A program made the position numbers and the translations under genes. A stretch of 13,619 nt of DNA, taken from the NCBI GenBank assembly GCA_000715855.1, contig KL571211.1:33070-46688 (forward strand), given 5' to 3'. The DNA comes from Actinoplanes liguriensis (lineage in GTDB: Bacteria; Actinomycetota; Actinomycetes; Mycobacteriales; Micromonosporaceae). Below, in pieces: positions 8,393-13,619 of the stretch (positions are counted from its first letter, which is position 1; each line of letters begins with the position of its first letter). A model generated the notes under the pieces. The model did not search any database. It had not been told where the DNA came from and saw only the letters and a program-made list of their open reading frames with translations.

Positions 8393-9727
8393 TCAGGTGG
8401 TCAGCTGGGTTGAGAGCGCCTCGGAAGTCCATTCGTCAACCGGTCGCGCATCCCACCCGGCGGCGTGGAAGGAAGTGGCCTCCTCAGCAAGACCGTGCCG
8501 CGTGAGAACTGCGACTTTGCGTTCCGGCCACGCCATGGCCGCTTGGTGCGGGAGGCCCTTGGGTGCGAACCCCACCACGGGGACCGGAAGATCGAGAACT
8601 GCCAGATCGCGCAACAGGGCTGAGCCATCCGGAAAGTCTTGGTCGGCTTGCCGGATCACCTCACGCCACTCGGCCGACATGATGGCGCTTGCCAGGTGCT
8701 GTCGAATTATCAGCATGTCCGGGTCGATGACGTCACCCGGCACATCCTCCGGCTCGGCCGGAATCCTGGCGAGCACAGTGGCATAAAGGCGCACCGGGCT
8801 CGGGGTCCGAGCCGGTCGCGGTACTCCGGGTAACGGCCCCAGGTCGGTGATGAAGGGGAGCAGACGCCGGTGAACCGACTCTGCCCCGACCGGACGTTCC
8901 TCCGGCCGTTTGCGCAACAGGTCGAGGACAAGCTGCTCCAGGTCCGCCGGAACCTCGGGGCGCAGCGAACGAAGCTGCGGAGGCGCGTCGTGCACCTGCT
9001 TCATCATTACGGAGAAGGACGTCGGGGCATTGAAGACCCGTTCGCCGGTGAGCATCTCGTGCAGTGTGCAGCCCAGGGCGTACAGGTCCGTTGCGGCCTC
9101 GCTGGTGCCCGCCTCCACCTGTTCCGGCGCCATATAGGCAGGGGTGCCCAATGACTGGTGAGTGTTGGTGATCGTGGAGTAGTCACTGAGCGTCGGGGCA
9201 ACCGCGAGCCCGAAGTCGAGAACCTTCACCGAGCCATCCGGTTCGAGCATGAGGTTGCTCGGCTTGAGGTCTCGATGGACCAGACCGGCGGCGTGGGCCG
9301 CCACCAGCACGGCGCAGACCTGGGCGGCGATGGCAGATGCCCAGCCGATCGGCAGCGGGCCGTGCTCCGCGACCAGGTCGCTGATGCTGATTCCGTGGAT
9401 CCGCTGCATTACGAGGAACGAACGCCCCTCGTGGATGCCTACGTCGTATACGGCCGGCACGCCGGGGTGCTCCAGCCGAGCGGTGATGCGGGATTCGCGT
9501 TCGAAACGGCGTATCAAATCCTGGTCCGGGACGCCGTTCGGAAATCTCAGGAACTTGACGGCGACCTCGCGGCCCAGTGTGACGTCACGCCCGAGCCACA
9601 CGTCGCCCATCCCGCCACGAGCAAGTGGGAGATGCTCCAGTTGATAGCGACCGGCACTCAGCTGCACTATCCGCCCCTTCACTCCTGGTAGGGACAAGCC
9701 CTCGGTGTCCTGTCGACGGCTCATCAT
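8393..9727 (-). CDS. Soluble Hanks-type Ser/Thr protein kinase with a helicase-related C-terminal domain
   Basis: The protein has 444 residues. The PknB-like kinase domain spans ~27-295: glycine loop ARGGMGDVW (36-44), ATP lysine AVK (K58), αC glutamate in the FERES helix, catalytic HRDLKPSN (151-158, D153), DFG (171-173), activation segment with Thr/Ser residues up to APE (200-202), and a DLYALGC helix. All catalytic residues are present, so it should be active. There is no transmembrane segment and no PASTA domain, unlike sensory PknB. Residues ~296-370 are a Pro-rich linker and helical part. Residues 371-442 resemble the terminal domain of the giant helicase. The ATG at 9727 is used with an upstream AGAAGGG-like site; a second ATG follows at once. 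Its start overlaps (ATGA) the end of a broken reading frame upstream. A role as a signalling or regulatory arm of the convergent helicase cassette is plausible but inferred. Confidence 0.92.
   Translation of the reverse strand: MMSRRQDTEGLSLPGVKGRIVQLSAGRYQLEHLPLARGGMGDVWLGRDVTLGREVAVKFLRFPNGVPDQDLIRRFERESRITARLEHPGVPAVYDVGIHEGRSFLVMQRIHGISISDLVAEHGPLPIGWASAIAAQVCAVLVAAHAAGLVHRDLKPSNLMLEPDGSVKVLDFGLAVAPTLSDYSTITNTHQSLGTPAYMAPEQVEAGTSEAATDLYALGCTLHEMLTGERVFNAPTSFSVMMKQVHDAPPQLRSLRPEVPADLEQLVLDLLRKRPEERPVGAESVHRRLLPFITDLGPLPGVPRPARTPSPVRLYATVLARIPAEPEDVPGDVIDPDMLIIRQHLASAIMSAEWREVIRQADQDFPDGSALLRDLAVLDLPVPVVGFAPKGLPHQAAMAWPERKVAVLTRHGLAEEATSFHAAGWDARPVDEWTSEALSTQLTT
8402..8617 (-). other. Kinase C-terminal domain resembling the helicase tail
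   Basis: Residues 371-442 of the kinase align with the terminal domain encoded at 5969-6184. Shared features are L-x-R-x-LA at the start, P…G…G-x-P before the core, WP-x-R-x-VAV in the centre, and A-x-GW plus an Asp near the end. About 13 of the last 43 positions are identical by eye without gaps. It may serve as a docking domain or a degenerate nuclease-like fold. Confidence 0.6.
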
Positions 9728-10038
9728 CCGTCAGGACCCTTCTGTGCCGTGACGGCAGGTCGCTGATGAGCTGAGCGAAAGGCGGCGAGGGTGGATGCGT
9801 GCTCCCGCAAACGGCGATGCAAGGAAAGATAGGGCGGGTCCTCCTCTTCCGTGCGGCAGCCAGCATCTCTTCCGGCCGCGTTCGGCGCCGTGATGAGGTC
9901 GATCAATGGCTCGGCGACCTTGCCAAGCAACTCGCCGTACCCCGCGCCCGGGTGGGAAACCTACGGGCACATGCGGACAGCGAATGCGATGAGGTCATCG
10001 GCAGCAAGTTGGACGAGCTGGCCGTTTGAGCTGAGCAC
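9724..10038 (-). pseudogene. Broken or very small reading frame between the TIM-barrel gene and the kinase
   Basis: This 364-base stretch (9728-10091) has no intact gene. One minus-strand frame looks coding: from a possible GTG at 10038 (NGQLVQLAADDLIAFAVRMCP), then an in-frame TAG at 9961-9963, then VSHPGAGYGELLGKVAEPL onward to TGA at 9724-9726. The second piece, which could start at TTG 9930 as a 68-residue protein, contains a helical segment (PYLSLHRRLREHASTLAAF) and overlaps the kinase ATG by ATGA, as operon genes do. A single base change or read error making TAG would explain the break. I do not recognise a family. A 6-bp palindrome, TGCCGTGACGGCA (9745-9757), sits 17 bases upstream of the kinase start. 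Confidence 0.4.
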
Positions 10039-10091
10039 GGATCGACCTGTGGTCAGCTCTGCGGGAGCAATTGGTGATGAGCCGCCTCGTG

Positions 10092-10805
10092 TCAGTTGAC
10101 TCGGTGAGTGGCTTTCAGCACCTCCAATGCGTCGGGGAAAGAGTGGAAGTGCAGGTCGGTTCTGGACGCATGCTCAGCCAGGACGACCGCGATTCCGGTG
10201 ATCTTCGGTAGCTTGAGCAGAATTTCAGCGACGTTCCCGGGAGCGAAGTCGAGAGTGGCGAGGATGGGGCGGTCGCGGGCGAGGTGGTTGAGGTCGTCGA
10301 TCTGGAACTCTTCGGGGTATTCGGGGGACTCGTCGCGGAGGAACTGCCAGGCGTCCCGGTATTCGGAGAAGACGTCGACCTGGAACATGGTGGCGTTGAG
10401 GTCGGGATAGGTGTCGTGGCCGCTGAGGATCCAGGTGGGGTCGTCGTCGTGGGAGATCTCGATGCCCGAGTAGATGATGCCGATCTTGGCCTTGTGCAGG
10501 GCCAGCCGCACGGCATGTGGGGGGACCGCATTGACCAGCGGCTGGACCAAAGTGGCGCCTACGCGCCTGGCCAGGGAGATCAGGTTGTCGGGATCGCCGT
10601 TGCTGAGATCCATGGCCGCGACCAGGGTTGCTGTCCGGACCGCATCAGCGACGTCGACGGCCTCGCTGATGGTGAGCGTGCGGTGGTCGGCGAAGCGTGC
10701 GTTAACGGCCAGGTCGACGGCGATCATGGTGGCGCCGAGATCTTCGAGCGCGACAGCCTCGGACGCGGAGCGGACACGATCGACCTTGATGATCTTATTC
10801 GTCAT
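10092..10805 (-). CDS. TrpF-like TIM-barrel protein without the usual catalytic motif
   Basis: The protein has 237 residues. Its pattern of alternating strands and helices resembles phosphoribosylanthranilate isomerase: an N-terminal IIKVDRVRSASEAVALEDLGA (strand, then helix), a DHRTLTISEAVDVADAV segment (41-56), VGATLVQ (82-88), and a C-terminal FAPGNVAEILLKL (187-199) like the phosphate-binding loop GG-x-x-PENV of TrpF. The KxCG motif that carries the catalytic cysteine of TrpF is replaced by KVDR, so tryptophan synthesis is unlikely and no trp genes are nearby. The ATG at 10805 has GCAGGTGG upstream and lies 11 bases inside the previous gene, so expression is tightly coupled to the effector-like protein. 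A binding or protective role towards that neighbour is a guess. Confidence 0.72.
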   Translation of the reverse strand: MTNKIIKVDRVRSASEAVALEDLGATMIAVDLAVNARFADHRTLTISEAVDVADAVRTATLVAAMDLSNGDPDNLISLARRVGATLVQPLVNAVPPHAVRLALHKAKIGIIYSGIEISHDDDPTWILSGHDTYPDLNATMFQVDVFSEYRDAWQFLRDESPEYPEEFQIDDLNHLARDRPILATLDFAPGNVAEILLKLPKITGIAVVLAEHASRTDLHFHSFPDALEVLKATHRVN

Positions 10806-11346
10806 ACCGCACCACCTGCCCGGCCAGCCTGCCTGATCCGCGGAAGTCTCTGGGAACCACCCAGATCTTCCCGTTCACGTTCGTGGAGATTCTCCAGTAT
10901 GGCGAGCCCTCCGGCGTGTGCCGGCCGCCGCCCGGATGCACCTCGATGTTCGTGATCATCGGATGGCCGAAGACGCGTACCTGTACGGCCTTGCCGGAAG
11001 TGCCGGCTTTGAAGGTCTGCTCGGGGTAGGAGGTGTATCCCGCGGCGGTGAACTGATCGGCAAGCTCTTGAGCGGATTTTCCCTTCACCGAGAGGGGATG
11101 GGTGGCGATCTGATCGACGTACGCCCTGGCGGCTGTTCCCTCTTCGGTGAGCGGTTCGGCGGGGCGCTGCTCGTCGGGCGCGGGTCGCGAGGTCTTCGGC
11201 GGAGTTGATCCTCGCTGTGGCCGCCCTCCCTGCACCTCGCCAGAGGCGGACGCATGCCCGGCGCCGACGTCTCTGGCGCCGAGGCTGCCATGGGGACGGC
11301 CGTGCGGGGAGCCGTCGCTCTCTCCTGGCTTCTTCGATCGGGACAT
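10795..11346 (-). CDS. Effector-like protein: disordered N-terminus plus unassigned C-terminal domain
   Basis: The protein has 183 residues. The first ~70 are polar and disordered (Gly, Pro, Ser, Arg rich) with no signal peptide. The C-terminal ~110 residues form a compact domain: a helix KSAQELADQFTAAGY (90-104), a VQVRVFGHPMITNIEVHPGG strand pair (121-140), GRHTPEGSPYWRIST (141-155) and GKIWVVPRDFRG (159-170). The layout, with a flexible leader and a small C-terminal domain rich in H, R, D and W immediately after ESX-type secretion genes, resembles C-terminal toxin modules of polymorphic toxin systems, but I cannot name the family. It begins six bases after the WXG-like gene and overlaps the TIM-barrel gene. 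It could also be a non-toxic cytosolic protein. Confidence 0.75.
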   Translation of the reverse strand: MSRSKKPGESDGSPHGRPHGSLGARDVGAGHASASGEVQGGRPQRGSTPPKTSRPAPDEQRPAEPLTEEGTAARAYVDQIATHPLSVKGKSAQELADQFTAAGYTSYPEQTFKAGTSGKAVQVRVFGHPMITNIEVHPGGGRHTPEGSPYWRISTNVNGKIWVVPRDFRGSGRLAGQVVRYDE

Positions 11347-11352
11347 GGTGGG

Positions 11353-12051
11353 TTACCCGTTGACCAGCCGGGAGAGGTTGGTGAGGCTTGTGGTGAGGGC
11401 GGTGGTGTAGCCGGTTATCCGGGCGCCCCATTTTGCTACCGCGACCACGATCTGGGCGGCCACCGCGGGGATCGTGATGATGGCCATTGCCTCGACGGCC
11501 CAGACTATTACTCGGGCTACCAAGTCGGAGATCAGGTCTCGGACCATGTCCCGGGTGAAGCGGACCAAGTTGCCGGCGGCCTCGGTGGCCGCTGACATGG
11601 CGGCTGCGGTGCCGCTCAGGATCCCCAGGGCCTGCACGTTGTGGGACATCATGGACGAATAGGCTGCGGCTGCGGTGCCTCGCCAGTCGGGGAGGTCGGC
11701 GCTCATCGAGTGCTTGAGGTCCTGCGCGGCGGTGTTCAGCTCGGTGGCGATGTTCTGCCAGGTGGCGGCGTGGGCGGTCACCTTCTCCGGGGCGCCGGTC
11801 AACTCGTCCAGCATGTGGCGCAGGGGCTCGAAATATTCCATGGCCCAGGCCAGGCCGTTGGCGAGCAGGGAGCCGAACGGGTCGATGGCGATCGAGGCCG
11901 CCGTGACGCCGGTGGTGGCGCCGGTCAGGAGGCTGTCGACCCAGTCGCCGCCGCGGATGTCGAGGACCAGGGACTCCATGTCGCCGATGACGGTGGCGTC
12001 GATGGCCGGGGCCGGGGCTTCGGGGACGGCTGCCAGGGACGGAGAGGTCAT
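11353..12051 (-). CDS. WXG100-like type VII secretion protein with a hydrophobic C-terminal segment
   Basis: The protein has 232 residues. A helical hairpin with the WXG turn is visible: a helix around 92-119 (ATWQNIATELNTAAQDLKHS), DLPDWRGTAAAAY with W123-R-G125, then a second helix. Residues ~178-207 are strongly hydrophobic (VIVWAVEAMAIITIPAVAAQ) and could insert in a membrane or pore. WXG proteins are exported by ESX/type VII machines as helical dimers. The start ATG at 12051 overlaps the TGA of the preceding gene by ATGA. A longer frame to 12225 exists, but its extra residues are Arg/Pro/His-rich shadow of the upstream gene. No EccC, EccB or mycosin gene is in the window, so the secretion machine must be elsewhere. 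Confidence 0.85.
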   Translation of the reverse strand: MTSPSLAAVPEAPAPAIDATVIGDMESLVLDIRGGDWVDSLLTGATTGVTAASIAIDPFGSLLANGLAWAMEYFEPLRHMLDELTGAPEKVTAHAATWQNIATELNTAAQDLKHSMSADLPDWRGTAAAAYSSMMSHNVQALGILSGTAAAMSAATEAAGNLVRFTRDMVRDLISDLVARVIVWAVEAMAIITIPAVAAQIVVAVAKWGARITGYTTALTTSLTNLSRLVNG

Positions 12052-12371
12052 CTCAGGCCGCCGGCGTTGCGGATGGTGGTGGCGGACTTCGCGTCGGTGG
12101 ACTCGTAATCCGTGGCGGCTGAGTGCAGGTCGGTGGCCAGGAGCTCCAGGTTTTCCGCGACGTAGTCGGTCAGCTCCTCCTGGCGGCGGTGGCGGGCGGC
12201 CAGGATGGCGGGGAGCCAGCTGCACAGGAGGCCGAAGGCGCCGTCGTCCTGGGTGATTGACGAGCTGGCGGCCTGGATGGCGTCGAAACGGGCCTGGAAG
12301 GCGCGCAGGTTGGCGGCGTGCCGGCGGAGCTGATCAGGATCGGCCAGGACGCCGTCAGCGGAGTCGATCAC
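12048..12371 (-). CDS. EspC-family type VII secretion target
   Basis: The protein has 107 residues. It is an all-helical small protein with DPDQLRRHAANLRAFQARFD (11-30), GAFGLLCSWLPAIL (44-57), a helix from 62 to 93, and a YxxxD-like YESTD (89-93), close to the YxxxD/E export signal of ESX substrates. This fits the EspC/DUF2580 family of ESX-associated exported proteins. The GTG at 12371 overlaps the upstream TGA (GTGA), which fixes the start. The gene is in turn coupled by ATGA to the WXG-like gene. It probably acts as secretion partner or substrate of the same type VII system. The longer open frame to 12866 is a shadow of the YbaB-like gene. Confidence 0.85.
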   Translation of the reverse strand: MIDSADGVLADPDQLRRHAANLRAFQARFDAIQAASSSITQDDGAFGLLCSWLPAILAARHRRQEELTDYVAENLELLATDLHSAATDYESTDAKSATTIRNAGGLR

Positions 12372-12790
12372 CGCTGGGTCCACTCGGAGGAGGGCTGCTG
12401 GGCTTGCCCGGCGGAGGGCGGCTGGGCGTGGTCGGGGGAGATTCGGGCCAGCATGGACTGGGCGGCGGGGGAGTCGGGGCCGATGCTCTCCAGGATGATG
12501 CGGCGGGTGTGGTCGGCTGCCTGACGGCGGGCGTCGCGCAGGGTCGACATCACGGTGCGGGACAGGGCGTCGGGGGAGTGCTGGGCGACGTTCGGGCTGA
12601 AGCGGATGTCCGTCAGCGCGCCCTGGCTGTCGATGGTGAGCTCGACCAAGTGGCGGGCGTCGGTGGCGGTGACCCGCAACGCGCCCAGGCGGTCGCTCAT
12701 GGCTCTGGTGCGAGCGACCAGCTTGTCGATGTCGTCCTGCCAGGCGGCGATGCGGTCCAGCGCCATTCCGCGCTCGAGAAGAGGGTCCAC
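12368..12790 (-). CDS. YbaB/EbfC-family nucleoid-associated-like protein
   Basis: The protein has 140 residues. It has an N-terminal coiled-coil helix (LDRIAAWQDDIDKLVARTRA, 11-30), a β-sheet core with VTATDARHLVELTIDSQGAL (40-59) and DIRFSPN (61-67), and a long C-terminal helix (DALSRTVMSTLRDARRQAAD). This is the YbaB/EbfC fold, followed by a Gln/Pro/Ser tail. YbaB-like proteins often open EspC/WXG operons in actinobacteria; their job there is unknown and may not be DNA binding. The GTG at 12790 is chosen because TAGGAG lies six bases upstream. The longer frame to 12997 has no such site. It is the first gene of the leftward operon. Confidence 0.85.
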   Translation of the reverse strand: MDPLLERGMALDRIAAWQDDIDKLVARTRAMSDRLGALRVTATDARHLVELTIDSQGALTDIRFSPNVAQHSPDALSRTVMSTLRDARRQAADHTRRIILESIGPDSPAAQSMLARISPDHAQPPSAGQAQQPSSEWTQR

Positions 12791-12800
12791 GGAAGCTCCT
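12791..12800 (-). promoter_or_regulatory. Ribosome binding site deciding the GTG start of the YbaB-like gene
   Basis: On the minus strand AGGAG is followed by CTTCC and then GTG (12790-12788). This near-consensus Shine-Dalgarno sequence supports the short YbaB start over the longer open frame. Confidence 0.7.
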
Positions 12801-12990
12801 ACGGCTTGAGGGTCTGGCTGGCCGGCCGGTTTTGAAGTTAGGGGACGGCGCGACTCGTCGCGACAAGCAATTCGCTGCCTATGGATAACTACGGAGCGTG
12901 TTTCGCGGCAGAAGGCTGTGAACGCGTACAGGAAAGGCTGTTGATTTCCTATGAATGTGGGTTTTTGCAGGTGGAAGCCGTGGCGCTGGA

Positions 12991-13016
12991 TTGACAAAGG
13001 TTGACCTTATTGTCAA
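12991..13016. promoter_or_regulatory. TTGAC half-site cluster / inverted repeat in the divergent promoter region
   Basis: TTGACAA (12991-12997) and its exact reverse complement TTGTCAA (13010-13016) flank a 12-base spacer that contains a third TTGAC (13001-13005). The two direct copies are 10 bases apart and the inverted copy one further turn away, so all lie on one face of the helix. The first copy is also a perfect -35 hexamer (TTGACA) for the rightward lipoprotein gene, with a weak AACGAT -10 candidate 18 bases on. The site lies between the divergent ESX operon and the lipoprotein gene, so it could be an operator for either or both. Confidence 0.45.
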
Positions 13017-13055
13017 CGATCGGCTGGGAGTTTGCTGAAAGTGAGGAAGTGCGAC

Positions 13056-13619
13056 GTGGTCCACATAGGTCGATGGGTGGCCTCGGCTGTCCTGCTGCTC
13101 GGCGCCGCGGGGTGCAGTGGCTCGGATGATGACAAGCCGGCGCCGGAGGTGAAGTCCTACGACAAGAGCGTGGCCGGGGTCGTGGAGGCGGCCAACGCCT
13201 TCCTCGGCACTCTGAGCGCGGACCAGAAGGCCAAGGCGCAACTGGAGTTCACGCAGGACACGGCGACGTCGTGGTCGAACCTGCCGTGCGGATCCAGCTG
13301 CCGGCCGGGCGTGAAGTTCGGTGATCTCGACGCCGGTCAGCTCGCGGCGGCGAAGAGCGTGTTGAAGACAGCGTTCGGGACTACCGAGGGTGCCGGATAC
13401 GAGCGGGTCGAGCAGATCATGCTGGCCGACGAGTATCTGAAGAATGCGCAGGGCAGCGGCAATGGCGGCGGACCCGGAGGCGGCGCGCAACCGTCAGGAG
13501 GGCCCGGCGGTGGCCCCAGCGGCGCACCGAATGGCGGCCCCGGCGGCGGATTCCCCGGCGGCAATAACGCATCAGGAGCGCCAGGCGGAGCCCCCGGCGG
13601 CAATGCCTCGGGAGCACCG
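13056..13619 (+). CDS. DUF3500-like lipoprotein with a Gly/Pro-rich tail (3' end cut by window)
   Basis: The gene runs without a stop to the window end (188 codons visible). The N-terminus is a lipoprotein signal: MVHIGRWV, a hydrophobic AVLLLGAAG, then C20, giving an AAGC lipobox. The mature protein would be lipid-anchored outside the membrane. Residues ~38-130 resemble the start of DUF3500: AANAFLGTLSADQKAKAQLEF (46-66), TSWSNLPC (71-78), RPGVKFGDLDAGQLAAAKSV (83-102), and IMLADEYL (121-128). After residue ~132 the sequence becomes low-complexity Gly/Pro/Asn/Ala/Ser. The GTG at 13056 is preferred because GAGGAAG ends six bases before it. GTG 13041 is also possible and would add five residues. 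It is divergent from the ESX operon. Confidence 0.78.
   Translation, partial: MVHIGRWVASAVLLLGAAGCSGSDDDKPAPEVKSYDKSVAGVVEAANAFLGTLSADQKAKAQLEFTQDTATSWSNLPCGSSCRPGVKFGDLDAGQLAAAKSVLKTAFGTTEGAGYERVEQIMLADEYLKNAQGSGNGGGPGGGAQPSGGPGGGPSGAPNGGPGGGFPGGNNASGAPGGAPGGNASGAP
13452..13619 (+). repeat. Low-complexity Gly/Pro-rich coding repeat
   Basis: Imperfect repeats of GGC-GGA-CCC-GGC type units encode GGPGGG, SGAP and GGAPGG motifs at the end of the lipoprotein. It is likely a flexible linker that lets the lipid-anchored N-terminal domain and whatever follows extend from the membrane. Confidence 0.7.

Noticed and set aside
9799..10029. 76-codon plus-strand frame in the kinase upstream gap
   Set aside because: No ribosome binding site or recognisable domain; it lies opposite the minus-strand frame that overlaps the kinase start in operon fashion.
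12052..12225. N-terminal extension of the WXG-like protein
   Set aside because: The extra 58 residues are Arg/Pro/His-rich, which is the shadow of the EspC-like gene; the ATGA overlap gives a better start.
12372..12866. Long N-terminal extension of the EspC-like protein
   Set aside because: Composition is that of an out-of-frame shadow of the YbaB-like gene; the GTGA overlap fixes the start at 12371.
13452..13619. CRISPR-like or intergenic tandem repeat at the right end
   Set aside because: The repeats are short, imperfect and in frame, encoding a Gly/Pro-rich tail of the lipoprotein.
1..13619. tRNA genes, rRNA genes, insertion sequences, attachment sites
   Set aside because: None was seen on either strand: no transposase or integrase motifs, no tRNA-like cloverleaf recognised by eye. 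A tRNAscan or ISfinder search was not possible here.

Overview
The window looks like a high-GC actinobacterial contig, most plausibly Micromonosporaceae (Actinoplanes/Micromonospora type). This rests on the strong G/C bias at third codon positions, frequent GTG starts, and a YbaB - EspC-like - WXG-like type VII secretion gene order. The genus is an inference. The first 17 bases are the 3' part of the Tn5/Nextera mosaic end, so the true sequence begins at about base 18 and the first gene is cut by the contig edge.

Left part (1-8355, + strand): a two-gene operon. The first gene encodes a giant SF2 helicase (about 2,070 visible residues). It has DEAD/DEAH helicase motifs, several zinc knuckles, a DUF1998 (MrfA-type) domain, a Vsr-like nuclease domain and a further small C-terminal domain. 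It is broken by one missing base in a C run near 4486-4490, which moves the frame from +3 to +2. Its stop overlaps the ATG of the second gene, a UvrD/Rep-type SF1 helicase with an N-terminal RelE/ParE-toxin-like domain. Large DUF1998 helicases with nuclease domains are hallmarks of anti-phage systems (Druantia DruE, DISARM, Dpd relatives), so this is a good candidate defence cassette. Upstream partners lie off the contig.

Middle (8356-9727, - strand): a perfect dyad, probably a bidirectional terminator, separates the helicase operon from a convergent soluble Ser/Thr kinase. The kinase's last ~72 residues resemble the last domain of the giant helicase (an aligned WP-x-R-x-VAV block and a GW pair at the same spacing). 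This is the strongest hint in the window that kinase and helicase work together. Upstream of the kinase lies a 364-base stretch with no intact gene. It holds a broken reading frame that overlaps the kinase start by ATGA.

Right part (10092-12790, - strand): a tightly packed operon read leftward. It encodes a YbaB/EbfC-like protein, an EspC-family ESX target, a WXG-bearing protein with a hydrophobic segment, a protein with a disordered N-terminus and an unassigned effector-like C-terminal domain, and a TrpF-like TIM-barrel protein without the usual catalytic motif. This is a type VII secretion cargo cluster, possibly with a toxin-like effector.

Far right (13056-13619, + strand): a divergent gene for a DUF3500 lipoprotein with a Gly/Pro/Asn-rich tail, cut by the window end. 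The intergenic region carries three TTGAC half-sites about 10 bp apart, a likely regulator site.
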